The translations under genes and the position numbers were made by a program. The notes below the pieces were generated by a model. That model did not search any database, was not told the DNA's origin, and worked only from the letters and a program-made list of their open reading frames with translations. A stretch of 52,540 nt of DNA from assembly GCA_002633005.1 (NCBI GenBank), contig NMRA01000644.1, forward strand, positions 173,597-226,136, given 5' to 3'. Source of the DNA: Phoronis australis. Its lineage: Eukaryota > Phoronida > Phoronidae. This document shows, piece by piece, positions 22,514 to 33,736 of this stretch. Each line of letters opens with the position of its first letter. Positions within the stretch are counted from its first letter, which is position 1.

Positions 22514-24069
22514 CAAATAATATAGAAAAATTACCCTTCCGTAATATCATGTAGTTATTGAAACATCTATGGATACAGTCTTCTGCATACCCTGTACCTA
22601 AGATTCCTTGATACAGTTGGAGAACTGCCATCTTGTGGCATGCGGATTTGAAAACGTCTTGCAACTTAACAACAGGCAGTTAGTAAAAAATACGTACTTT
22701 ATGTTCCTTTAGCTTTTTTGAGTTGCCATGTTGCGGCAAAACAAGTCAAAAAATTTTCTGGTAACCTGCTAGATGGGGTTTTGTTTCTGTACATGAGAAT
22801 GCCGACATATTCAGTTCAATTTTTTATTACTACGAGCTAATCTTATTTGAAGCTGGTGGTGCGCAGTAAACATTGGTGTAGCGACGGTGAAAGTCTGAAC
22901 AATCCAATCAAAAATTGTACAAGCTGATTGGTTCCAGTCTAAAATTACCTTCTATAAAGTTGGTACTTCTGTGCGTTATGACCTAGGTGAAGGAATTTGG
23001 ACAGTTTGCCTCGTCTGGTGGGAGCAACAACAATATCGGGATCCCATTATTTAACATTTGATTCATAATAGGCAGCGTATCTGGGACCTTTTCAAAGGCT
23101 ACCCCTTTCAAACACAATCCTGAAGAAGTGAGCCTTCTCCTAAAGCGTACTGCAACAACTGAGTCTTGGCCTTAGGCCTTTTTTATTTCTGGAAATCGAC
23201 GAAACTGACTGCAGTTTCCGAGACAGAGTGCCGTCTATTCTTTCAAAGACGATACTGTTTTTCCAAGCACTTCTTCGAATTTTGCAGCACTACACGGCGC
23301 TTAAGGTTTGACGGAGCTGAATTAATGTACGTCCACACTCGATCCCCATCAATGCTTACATTCCCGCGGTCTTGTTGAGACAATCACAGTAGGGTTCAAG
23401 TAAGAAATTGCTGTCTAGGGATGTAATCGGTGTCGACGGAGGTGCAAACGATCAGTGGCGGAGGCGAAACTGCGGTCGACGGCGGGAGGTTGCACTCACG
23501 TGTACTTCGCCTTCATCCACTTGACACACATACATGTACAAGCAAATTTTCTTCCGTCTCTACGTGACTTATTCTGCCTACCATACTTACACTGTTGTCT
23601 GCGCTCCTTATTGCAAGGTTATGGATCACTAACAATATAGTCCGTTATGTATTCTGCCAACTGTAATGAAACGGATAACATTAATAGATTTACTAAAGTG
23701 ATGCCGTTAATAATGTTGTAATTTTTGTTGCATACATTGTCATCTCCGGCAACATTTGACGATGTTGAGATAATTCCGGCTCACGAAGGTCCAAAAATTC
23801 ATCAGCAAAACACTCTCCGAATTTTAAATTTAGATAATAATATTTAAAACTGAAATTTAAACCAGTTTATTTTCAGTAGTTACGCATCTTTCACAAGTAC
23901 AACCAGATACCAACACACAAAACGAATATTTGGTTAGCTTTATAACCGACTCCACACTTCAAACAATTAAGACTGTGTGTTGATAAAAGCAAAAAACGTC
24001 CTATGGAGCAGTACCATTGATCAATCTTGATATTTTCGTTGGGTGTAGAAAAGACGTGTGTGTGTGGGT

Positions 24070-24113
<44 letters not shown>

Positions 24114-25050
24114 TGTCTGAACTAGCAGGGAAATCCTTAGAAGAGTTAGATAACCTTCGATTGTGTAGTCCCAACTTCGAAGACGAGCAATTGACTAATC
24201 AACAAAAGTAAGAAACGTTAGTCTAGTGAAAGCAGTCTAATTTGATGCGTTAGTTTCATGTTCCCAGGCACTACTCTGCATTATCACAGGATCTGCCTAC
24301 CTCAGGCTGTCTTGTTGCAGAATATCCTATACAGGTATTATTTGGCAATTTCTCGACAGTCCATTCCTAAGAACATTATATTCACAAATGACCCACTTTC
24401 TTTGACACATTCTGCTGTACCCAGATAATTTGTTTCCTATATATGTACATGTACTTGCTGTACTCCACAACCTATCAGAATATGTGTGTCTTTCATAACA
24501 ACTTCTTGTGGAAATTGGTCACATTTTTGTCTCACTTTGAAATAGATTTCTCAGTGGCGGTATATGACTATGTAACATCACAATTGATGTACTGTTGCAT
24601 TAGTCCCGGTGAACACCCAAGCGCGGCGTGTTTAATTGGCGAAACTTAAAAATCAAGGGCTGGCATGAATCTGCTTTTTGAAAATTTGGGGATTAGCGTT
24701 TACCCTGAGATGCAGTTTGAGGTTAATGCCAAGGAAGTTGTACTGATGTCATTAACTTCATATGCAATGGCTAGTAGTTATCTAACATTAGTCAATTAGT
24801 CTAAAGTGCACATATTACATGCATTTTAAGCGGGAAAACTTTACTTGGTATCATTTTCGTTATACCGGATGGGGGTTATTTTTCCTCGAACCACATGCGT
24901 TATCTTGGACAACTATTGGTATGTTGCCATGTATATTGCAGTTATTTCAGAACATTAGCACTGTAGAAGTAATAGGTTTCATAGCTGGGATATCTGTATT
25001 AACGTATGTATTCAAATGTTTCTTATGATGTATATTAAACAGGAGAAAAC
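22514..25050. other. Unassigned interval
   Basis: Apart from the TG microsatellite (24,056-24,117) no feature is supported. CCAATCAAAAATTGTACAAG with CTGATTGG at about 22,902 forms a small hairpin. ORFs near 23,166, 23,455, 24,443 and 24,819 have no recognisable motif. Confidence 0.45.
24056..24117 (+). repeat. TG dinucleotide microsatellite
   Basis: About 60 bases of nearly pure TG with a few GGTG interruptions. The reading frame across it (24,017-24,211) gives a V/C run and is an artefact. Confidence 0.97.
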
Positions 25051-25125
25051 GGGGTGGCTCAGTGGTTTGTTCTTTCGACGACCGTTTGGGAGACCCGGGT
25101 TCGAATTCTGGCTTTACAGGCAGCT
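25051..25125 (+). repeat. tRNA-derived SINE head
   Basis: GGGGTGGCTCAGTGGTTTGT supplies an A box (TGGCTCAGTGGT), and ACCCGGGTTCGAATTCTGGC supplies a B box (GGTTCGAATTC) 35-40 bases later. This is pol III promoter spacing. No complete cloverleaf with closing acceptor stem is seen, so it is read as the tRNA-like head of a SINE. Flanks 25,126-25,486 show nothing further. Confidence 0.7.
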
Positions 25126-25504
25126 AATGGAGTATTGCACGAAAGTACATCCAATTCCTCTGAGTTCGGTCTTACTAGTGAATGTATGCAAGAGCACGAA
25201 AGAGAACCTAGATGTAATGCGAAAGTGATTTGGGGGGCTGTGCGCATTTAAAAATATATTTTAAACATGGAATATTGTTTCCATAGAATTTATCAAATGC
25301 GTTGAAAGAATTACAACGAGTGAAATGTCTTTTTAATAGATGTTTTACAAAGTTAGAATAAACAATGATATTGATTTATTGTTCCTCTATTTTTCTTTAC
25401 GTAGTGAGTATAATTTATTAATTCATACTTACTTTACTCCGTCTCTTTCAGCCCTACAAGCTATAATATAAATATTCAATTTAGATTATTATATGACGAA
25501 GTTG

Positions 25505-25591
25505 TTATCCCCCGTGTTCTAGAGCCCCAGAGGATTTTGGAGAATAATTCTCTAAAATCCACCAGGGCTCTACAAAAGGGGGATAACAACT
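25505..25591. repeat. Terminal hairpin of the left arm
   Basis: GTTATCCCCCGTGTTCTAGA, GCCC and AGGATTTTGGAGAAT are mirrored by ATTCTCTAAAATCCACCAGG, GCTCT and GGGGGATAAC. The right-arm equivalent (28,100-28,220) is longer, with a GC-rich centre (CCCTCGGGGCTGACGGCCCT). Confidence 0.85.
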
Positions 25592-26107
25592 ATAATCTAT
25601 TTCTACCACTTACTGAACGATAAACATTGCAATGAATCGATCTACCTTTTTCTACTCGCCTGTAACTACTTTCTGTGTCAGAGGCCCGGGGTCTGAGGTC
25701 ATGACCTTTTAAAAAAAGCCGAGCTATTTTTGTCAAATAATGCTTTTACTCATAACTAAGTGAAAATTTAAACAAAATAAAAATAAAGTGAATCTATAAA
25801 TAAAGGTTTAGCAACAATTATAGCTTACTACACATTTTATCACGATAAGCTTCGTCTGCTAAAGTAGGTTATCACTGGTAATAGAGTATACCGTAATTCT
25901 CAAGTCAAAGGATCCCGAAGACACGATACCCGCATTGAAATTGGAGATCGGTGATTTACAAGTGACAGAAAATGAGAGAAATAGTTCACTGAATTAAAAC
26001 ATCTTTTTTGTGGAAATTATACGTCTTATTTTTAAAAGCGTATAGTACAATGCCCTTTGCGATTGTTGCGCGTGCTCATTTAAGTATTCTATTTTCACGT
26101 TCGATGA

Positions 26108-26190
26108 CGTCAGCCGCTGAGTGGTGTAGTGGTAAAGTCGACAACTCGAAACTTGCGGGCACGGGTTCGAAATCTGCCTCGGTTCCCGCC
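26108..26190 (+). repeat. tRNA-like sequence in left arm (inverted copy 27,462-27,533)
   Basis: GAGTGGTGTAGTGGTAAAGT is an A-box-like start and GGGCACGGGTTCGAAATCTG holds B box GGTTCGAAATC. The inverted copy in the right arm has a damaged B box (GGAACGAATCC). It is duplicated as part of the arm, so the SINE-like piece was present before, or is a structural part of, the inverted repeat. Confidence 0.7.
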
Positions 26191-26270
26191 AAAATGTTAT
26201 CTCACTAGTGGGATAAATGGGTAATCACAAGGTTTTATTGGCCATTGGAAGTTAATATTGTGGTATAAAT

Positions 26271-26440
26271 ATAGGTTATCGCACATACATAGGAATACTA
26301 CAGCCATATCCTATCGAGAATTCATTTCATCTGGGAATGTCCCAACGAGACCGAAAGTCGTGTTGGGGCATTCCTTAATGAAATGAATTCGAGATAGGAT
26401 ATCGTAGTAGTATTCCTATGTATGTGGGATAACCTATTTA
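26271..26440. repeat. 170-bp near-perfect hairpin
   Basis: ATAGGTTATCGCACATACAT and AGGAATACTA...TCCTATC...GAATTCATTTCAT...GGAATG.CCCAAC run into a loop of about 10 bases and return as GTTGGGGCATTCC, ATGAAATGAATTC, GATAGGATAT, TAGTATTCCTATGTATGTGG and GATAACCTAT. The arms are about 80 bases. The outermost GGTTATC/GATAACC echoes the GTTATCCCCC/GGGGGATAAC tips of the surrounding element, which suggests a related hairpin MITE. Confidence 0.9.
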
Positions 26441-28339
26441 TCTTATATATTTGGACTTATTTGCATCATCGCGGCAATATCTTTTTGCGTGCGATCCGGC
26501 TTTTTGTTATATGACGTCATATGTATGCAAAATACGGAACCAAAACTGGTTAAGCTACAAGACAATCTGTAAAAGTGTAGAATAACCAGTAAATTTTTTT
26601 CGATTGTGAAATATAAATTTAAGTTAAAGCACTGAACCATTCAAATAAATATCAAAAGTTAAACGGAAACTTAGAAACAATTCATCCGGGAGTGTAAAAA
26701 TTGAAACATTCCCTGAACTAAGTTGTCTGCAACAGCTTGTGGTTTTAGCTTCGATGAATTTCTTAGTTTTCTTGGTCTATTTTCGTGTCTTAGCTTCAGG
26801 CCAGTAGATTGTAGATAGTAATAGAAACATATCCCCGTGTTGATCACAACATTGGAAAATAATGGTGCAGAACTTGAGGTAAGGACTATCGCAAAGCAGA
26901 AGTTTTTCGCCAGGGCCGGCAGCGGAGTGTGGAACGCTGCGAGCAGACGATTGCCACAGTAAAAATCCGCATACTCATTATTACGTCTTGATTTCCGATA
27001 AATACCTTAGATCTCAGGGTAGATATACTGTATGCATCCACGTTTTTGTTGGATTTGAATTAGATTTTGGCAGATTTTACTAGGTTGACCTATTTATGCG
27101 AATGATGAACCAGATTGACACTTCAGGGAGGCCCGAAAATAGCCGTCTGATCGCCGTGCGTCGGAATTTTCATCGGTAAATCTGTTTTGTTTTTGGAGCA
27201 GTAAAACTGCTTTTACAGGAACGATGCCTTGAATTAATGACTTAGGTAACCCAAATGATTGAGCCCAATAAAATTTGGCGTTGTACACGCAGACTGCACA
27301 CCAACCGTGAAATACGGCTTCTAGTGGATTGGCTGTACTTTCCCTTATATCACAGTTAAATACGTCACATATACAAAGGTCATACTTTCATTTATAGCAT
27401 AATATTAGCCTTGAAAGGCAGATACAAGGGTGTAATAACCCATAAAGTTTTCGCGGGAAACCGAGGCCGGATTCGTTCCCGGGCCTCAACAGTTGCGAGT
27501 CGTCGACTTTACCACTGCACCACTCAGCGGCTGACGTTATCGAACGTGAAAATAGAATACTTAAATGAGCACGCGCAACAAATCGCCTGTTCAGCAAAGG
27601 GCATTGCATCGACAATTATACGCTATGAAAAATAAGACGCATAATTTCAATAAAAACGATATTTTAATCCATTGAAATTTTTCTCTCGTGTTCTCTGACT
27701 TGTAAATCACCGATCTCCATTTTGAATGCGGGTGTCGTGTGGTCAGGATCCATTCAATTCTGCATTATAGTCAGTTACTAGTGGTAACCTACTTTAGCAG
27801 ACGATGTATTCCCGGTCGACGCTTACCGTGATAAAATGCGTAGTAAGCTATAACAGTTGCTAAACCTTAATTTATAGATTCACTTTATTTCTATTTTGTT
27901 TTATTTTTCAATTGGTTTTGAGTAAAAGCATTATTTTATAAAAAATATCTCGGCTTTTCTTAAAAGGTCATGACCTCCGAGCCTGGGCCTCTGACATAGA
28001 AAGTAGTTACAAAGCCGAGGCGAGTCGAGAAAGGTAGATCGATTCATTGCAATGTTTCTCGTTCAGTATGTGCTACAAATAGATTATTACATGTTCTCAG
28101 TCGTTATCCCCCTTATCTAGAGCCCAAGTGGATTTTGTAGAATTATCACCCTCGGGGCTGACGGCCCTCCGGCGATAATTCTCCAAAATCCACTCGGGCT
28201 CGGGATAACGGGGGATAACGACTTCGCCATGTAACAATATATATGTAGGTAAATAATATAACAATAATGGGTTAACTGAAATTTTCAAATATAATAACAT
28301 CCTACGTCAACAGATTCAGAAATAAAGTTAAATCAAACA

Positions 28340-29330
28340 CTATATGACAATCATATGGCGTATTGAACATGTGTGTCAAGGCTATTTATGCAAAATTGTT
28401 CTCTTTTGAGTTTGTGAGGGGTCCTAGGGTATTGGAGTTCTTCTATTATTTGTACAGAAAGAGCTTGCAGATTATGTTTTTTCTAATTGAAATGATTAAA
28501 TATAGTATCGGAAATGTTTTTATGAATTATGTTCAATATATAATTGTGAAACCGAGTTTGTAGATTATGTTTAGTTTGTCCTATGTATTGGATAGAACAT
28601 TTTCTTCATGTTACTAAGTAAATGATACTGTTGGTGGTGCAGTCAGAATAATGTTTTATTTTGAAGTTTTCGTGGTTTGGGAAAACTGAGAGAAAGTACT
28701 TCCATTGATTAAGTTACACATTTTGCATTTAAATTTGTAACATTGTCCTTTGCCGTTGGTTTTTATTGTCTATATTTGCTTTAACTAAAATATTTTTAGG
28801 TTTTTACATTTTCTCCAAGAAAGGTGGATGACGAAATATGTTTTTCATTTGAGGGGAAATATGGAGATTGGAAAGATGTTATTCTGAAGACGTTGCTAAT
28901 TCCGATTAAACATGGATTGTACATAGTTGTGAAAGGTATTCTATTATTACTATTGTCTTTTGTTTTAGTTCTTAAATACTGATTTCTTGAGATTGGGCGG
29001 ATTTTGTCAAACTGCTTGTGTATAAGATACAAGGAGAAATGACGTCGAAGTAAATAGTGTTTGAATTCTTTCAAACGGTAATGAAGGAAGTTTCTTCTGA
29101 GCAAATGCGTCAAATTCAAAGGGCAAACTATATAGAACGCCTTTCTTACAATGAAAGGGATGACACGAGTGATATGATGGATAATGTTGTTTGTTAGTTT
29201 CTTTACAAAATCAGCGACTTTCTAGTTTATCATTACTGGGGATGACAGTTACATCTAAAAATGAGATTCCATGTTGAAAATGTCATGAGTGAACAAATTT
29301 CAAGCACTATAAAGTTCTCTCATAACGTTT
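28340..29330 (-). pseudogene. Penelope-like element fragment (RT end plus GIY-YIG)
   Basis: On the complement, frames from about 29,290 to 28,800 show SFLDVTVI, ScHPFHCKKGV and RRNFLHYRLKEFK, then TMYNPCLIGISNVF, the order found at the C-terminal end of Penelope-like reverse transcriptases. Further on, about 28,680-28,560 reads IIYLVT, KCSIQYIGQT and LQTRFHNY, a GIY-YIG endonuclease signature. At least two frame changes and several stops separate the blocks, so it is inactive. The catalytic YADD part of the RT is not in the window. Confidence 0.7.
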
Positions 29331-29909
29331 CTCATCGAATCATTTTTTAAAGGATATTTAAAAAGCTGCCACAAAAGAGAATCCGAGATCTGCGGTAACT
29401 ATTCTTTAGTCAGTGTCCCTCATTCCTCCTAGCTTGTTGTTACATTAGAAAGTCTTGTTATGCAAGGTAAGTGTCATTTGCTTGGAATAGATTCCAACAA
29501 CTTTAATGGCCCTGTCTTGCATAACATGTCCAATCAAGTTACTGTGAAAAACTAGAAATTCTAGATTGTATCCACCATTATTCGAACACTTAGTGTTCAG
29601 AAAAGCGTGGAGAAACCCTAAGTCAGTGTTCTCTAAGTATAACTTTTCATGAGCGCGTGAGGTCACGCTCATTCGACACAATTCGTCATTTTCCGTAGCA
29701 CGTTATAAAAACATATATAAGCTTAGCTTGAGAAACGATTTCCCTCCAAATGGGACATTCGTCTTTTCTTCCCTTGTCTAGCTTAAAATCATACCGTCGT
29801 ATACAGTGAACAGTAAATTTCTTACCTGCACAATCACACACCACTGTTGCGTAAGCTGTATGGAACAATGCTTAGACGCTGCTTGTATTTAAAGATTATA
29901 ACCCCTCCT
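29331..29909. other. Unassigned interval
   Basis: Minus-strand ORFs 29,445-29,681 and 29,686-29,868 are open but unrecognised. The second has KDECPIWREIVSQAKLIY, with no known family. Confidence 0.35.
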
Positions 29910-30159
29910 CTACTTTTTCATTGGGTGATACTTGGAGCATCACTCGACATCTAGGAAATATATTGTTTAACCAATCACACATCACATCATTCTTTCNTCA
30001 CAGCAAGGACAGAAGGCGAGATCCTCCGATCTCGCGAAGCTGTCTGAGGGCTTCGCCCTCATCTACTCTCTCTACTTTTTCATTGGGTGATACTTGGAGC
30101 ATCACTCGACATCTAGGAAATATATTGTTTAACCAATCACACATCACATCATTCTTTCC
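29910..30159 (+). repeat. 88-bp direct repeat, two copies 162 bp apart, with one N
   Basis: CTACTTTTTCATTGGGTGAT ... ATCACACATCACATCATTCT occurs at 29,910-29,997 and 30,072-30,159 with essentially no differences. The first copy is followed by N at 29,998. The spacer holds a GCGAGATCCTCCGATCTCGC hairpin and CTTCGCCCTCATCTACTC. Either a recent duplication or an assembly artefact. Confidence 0.9.
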
Positions 30160-30275
30160 ATGAACCATTCAACCTTTTCTCGACGTTATGCTTTTCACGG
30201 CTTCGTAAAGTTTGCAACAGGTTCGATTTTGTCACCCAATCGAGAACCCTTCTATTACCAAACGCACGCAGTTAA

Positions 30276-30430
30276 CATGGGCGGCGCAGCATTGAAAAAT
30301 GTGGGTCTAAAGCCCCCCCCCCCGTCCCCCTGTGGTGCACCGCCTNCACCGCCTATAGACCATGGGCCCCGTAGCCCTGAAAAAGTGGAGGGCTATGGCC
30401 CGCCAGCCCCCTTTGGTTCGCCGCCCATTT
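30276..30430 (+). repeat. Two diverged CATGGGCGGCGCAGC repeats
   Basis: Unit 1 starts CATGGGCGGCGCAGCATTGA and runs to a CACCGCC end containing N at 30,346. Unit 2 starts CCATGGGCCCCGTAGCCCTG and ends TTCGCCGCCCATTTGG. They belong with 7,388-7,465 and 15,946-16,087. Confidence 0.8.
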
Positions 30431-31785
30431 GGCCTATAGCATTAGCTGCGTTAGATAAGTTGGTCATGTTTGTAGAGTGGCTTATTGGGTTGGTCGTATA
30501 GGAAATTTGGTACACCGAAATAATATGGAATTATGCGCTGGTTAAAAGTGTATCAAGAACAGACAAGTAATCGTGTTTGTGATAATTACCAACAAAAAAA
30601 TTAAAAATATAGATTTTTTCTGACCTTTTAAATATTGGGAAGAGTACAAAACTTTGATTTATTTATAGTCAAGATTGGGTGAATTACAAAATCTTTTAAA
30701 ATACTCGATTTCAGCCATCACTCAACTTAGAAATTTATCCAAGCAGCGAGCTGCTAGGACTAGTGCGTACTGTGCAAACTCGACAACTTCACACGTACTC
30801 TTGAATACAATTAACGGGTGATGCGATGGAGACGATTGCAAATATGCCAGTGACTATTCACAGAGCATCGAACTTTGGCGCGATAGCCTATTTTATTTTA
30901 TTTCATTTAACTTTCAAAATATGGCTAACCTGCCAAACTTGTAGCACTATCTGTTATTACTATATGGAGTAATGGATACGGTAGCGTCACCAATATTTTA
31001 TTGAACGAGCTGGCGTTGGGAGCCGTTTAACTATCTGCGTGTATTCCTTCCGGAATGGTGCGCAATTGATAATTCGAAAATAAGGATTTTCAAAATCGTT
31101 TCATAACATGAGGTAGCACGAAAAAATGAATAGTCAATTTATGACAAATAGCAACCCGACCCATAACAAAATGCAACAAAAGATTTTACAGTTACAGTGG
31201 GCTTTTGCTCTACCGGTTATACAACGTACTTATAAACAGAAACATTCTACCAATGTCTTATCAGCGGAAATGGGTTAATACAGCGTCATTTCGAAGATGG
31301 CTGCCACTTAGTTTCGAAATCACTAAAAATAGATATAACTTTTCCAATAATTGTAATAGCAACCTAATTTTTGGTTCTAGTCTTTTGTTTTAAGGCGTGT
31401 GCAACTCACTGGTGTGGTTAATATTAAGATATGATCATTATTAGATATGAAATTCAAGATGGCGGCTAAAATTCAAGAACAAAAATCACCGATTTGTACA
31501 TCATTTAATATCTTATCCCTTATAACGAAAGTATGATTTTAATCACATTTAAAAATGTGACTGGCTCAGATTGAATGATCTTAAAACATTTAGATTTGAC
31601 AGAATTCTGACTGAATTACTTTGAATTATGGACATTGAATTAATATTTAAGCTGCCAAATATTCAATCCAAAGCATTTGGCTTGCAAAAAAGTCACAAAA
31701 ATTTCTAGTGTATATTTGTTTGTCACTGGTTTTTATTTTGAAAAATCCACACAAGAAAACTAGAAGCCCAGGGCAAAATGTCAAC
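30431..31785. other. Unassigned interval with two YY1-like motifs
   Basis: No gene recognised. CGAAGATGGCTGCCACTTAG (31,291) and TTCAAGATGGCGGCTAAAAT (31,447) match the YY1 core AAGATGGCNGCC/C and lie about 155 bases apart on the same strand. AT-rich otherwise. Confidence 0.4.
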
Positions 31786-32889
31786 ATCTGTCTGAAATGC
31801 CCCCCAATCAGCAGCTACTGAGCAGATTATCGATAATCTTGCGAAAAAGAAGTCTGAACTTGGAAGAAGGCAGATAGGTATGGAAAAATTGCCGGAGCAT
31901 ATGCTGACCTTGCAGCAAAACACTATCAAGCACCCATTGGCTATGGTGCAGGTCGTTCGATGAATGATAACACTCAATGAGTATAGGCGAAGACGGGCAA
32001 GTAGTTATCCGACAGTGAACTTCACCGGAGAAACTTAATTTGATGGTTGTGGCAGATGAATTCCTATCCACCGGCAGTAATACATGTAAGCAACAACTGA
32101 TCGCATTAATAAGTGACCAGCTGCAAAAAGTGGTATGCACAGCCGTTCAGGCAGAAGGGGGACGCAGGTGTGGATATTGAAAAGACAGTAGTAAATAGTA
32201 CAATATGTACTCCACTACAGTAATCGGCGTGGACACTGACCTGTTGATGCATATGCTCCATTACTGTATGGCTGAAACCACTATTTTTCAAACCAGACAA
32301 CCAATCAAAACAAATCTGAAAGTATACAACATAAACTGAATGAAATGTGTGCTTGGGAGCAAGACGTGTACCCTGCACTCCTTCACAGGATGCGACTAAA
32401 CGTCTCGTGTATATGGCGTCGGAAAGAAATTTGCCTCTCATGAAGTCGTTAAGATTGCCAAGTCCTCCAGTCCTGCGCTGACACACTAAACGCAAAGGTC
32501 GTATGACCCTCAGAGATAGAGAAACTTGACAGCCAAGCGATGGTCGCTCTGTTTGGTGGAGAGAGAACGTTTTTACTAGGTTCCATTGTCTTAAGTGTAC
32601 TACCAGGTCATTGTTTGGATGGGGATAGCAAATGACCTGGATCCTTTAGACTGGGCCTGGAGACTAGAAGACAACCAAATCGTACCCATCATAACTGCCA
32701 TGAATGCTTTACCAGACACTCCTGAATATGATACGCTGGAACTTTACCACAGCTTGTAGTATGCCACGTTGCAGTAACAGAAAGAATGGGCTTGCATGTA
32801 TATCTGCATGTGAATTGCACCTTGCGACATATTGTGACAATCCGCTCAATCAAGTTTCTGAGGAACTTGAAGACACTGACGAGAGTTGA
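31786..32889 (+). pseudogene. Decayed PIN-like/CXC transposon-associated gene
   Basis: Scattered across frames on the + strand: GAGRSMND (about 31,945), MVVADEF (32,042), VIGVDTDLLMHMLHY (about 32,220), TGCDST-like (about 32,390), YGVGKKFASHEV (32,410), LGSIVLS with LPGH (about 32,580), and a final open stretch from 32,704 (NMIRWNFTTACSMPRCSNRK) with a CXC-like cysteine pattern. This order is that of a multi-copy invertebrate protein family with a PIN/FEN-like GxDTDLLxLLxH core, an HAITGCDTTS block and a C-terminal Cys-rich domain. Many frameshifts and stops make it a pseudogene. No mobile-element ends were found. Confidence 0.65.
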
Positions 32890-33736
32890 ACGGAGGCAGT
32901 ACGTGTAATGAAGACAACATTCTTGTATGAAAATGTAAACTAATCGTTCATGGGTCACGTCGACGAAAAAATAATTTACTGGCACCTGGTGTTCAGTCAT
33001 TTTGATGCCGACAGATGCCTTTTGAGTAAAGAAGAAGTTCTGCAGGTTTAAGTTATTGAGCATAGTACAACCTATACCTTGGTACACATTCTTTGTCACT
33101 GCATCCCAAACGCTGTAGTTGATAAGATTGCAATCAAGACTTTGTGAAAAACATGTTAATTAACTCATTCTCAGCACTTGAAAACACCATGATCTCTACT
33201 TCGCCCAAATTAGCAAACAACTGAAAAATAGTATTATGGTACAACAGTTGAAAATATACACCTGAGTAAATTGATTGTCAAGTGTCAACATCCTTAATGA
33301 AGACATTTTGTATCATCATGTAGTCTAATTTGGCTTTGACTTATTTGAGTTTTAAAAAATCTTTACTGTCCTGGAGTGAAAACATAGTGTATTATTATGT
33401 TTTTGTGGTGCACTGACAATGGATTGCAAAATATTGTGCAATTGCAATGAATGGTTTTCGAAAAATAAAGGATAAAATTCGAAACGTTATTTTTGACCAC
33501 CCGGTCAGATGGTATATTGACTCGTTAATGTCTCTAATCACATTTTAAAATGTTGCAAATATCTACAATCAGATAAAGATTATTTCAGGTCAATCAGATA
33601 AAATTTATTTCAGGTCATTCTCCGACTAAATACATGTATTTCCGTCTTAGTATTTAATTAGGTGTAATCACTCATTTAAGCATGCCTGATTTGAAAGTTC
33701 GGCAAGAGGTAACGTGAGAACGTTTTCTTTCTTATC
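32890..33736. other. Unassigned interval
   Basis: Minus ORF 32,689-33,099 overlaps the pseudogene end and has no recognised motif. AGATAAA.TTATTTCAGGTCA occurs twice at about 33,573 and 33,596, a short direct repeat. Nothing else is supported. Confidence 0.4.

Larger units (their letters stand above)
25487..28237. mobile_element. 2.75-kb element with about 0.75-kb inverted arms and hairpin tips
   Basis: The left arm 25,487-26,230 and the complement of the right arm 27,425-28,237 match throughout at roughly 80%. Anchors include GACGAAGTTGTTATCCCCC versus GGCGAAGTCGTTATCCCCC, GGTAGATCGATTCATTGCAA, AAGGTCATGACCTC and TTTGCGATTGTTGCGCGTGC versus GCGATTTGTTGCGCGTGC, ending at a tRNA-like TGGTGTAGTGGTAAAGTCGA. 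Each outer tip is itself a palindrome. The inner 26,231-27,424 holds another 170-bp hairpin and no recognisable gene. Class is unknown; foldback-type or non-autonomous DNA transposons fit best. Confidence 0.8.

Noticed and set aside
29921-30501. ORFs of 80 and 113 codons spanning N bases
   Set aside because: They run through direct repeats and CATGGG palindromic repeats; the reading is repeat-derived.
32106-32495. 129-codon minus ORF
   Set aside because: Antisense to the PIN-like/CXC pseudogene; no motif of its own.
32689-33099. 136-codon minus ORF
   Set aside because: Overlaps the end of the pseudogene; hydrophobic and Cys-rich but with no recognisable family or splice partners.
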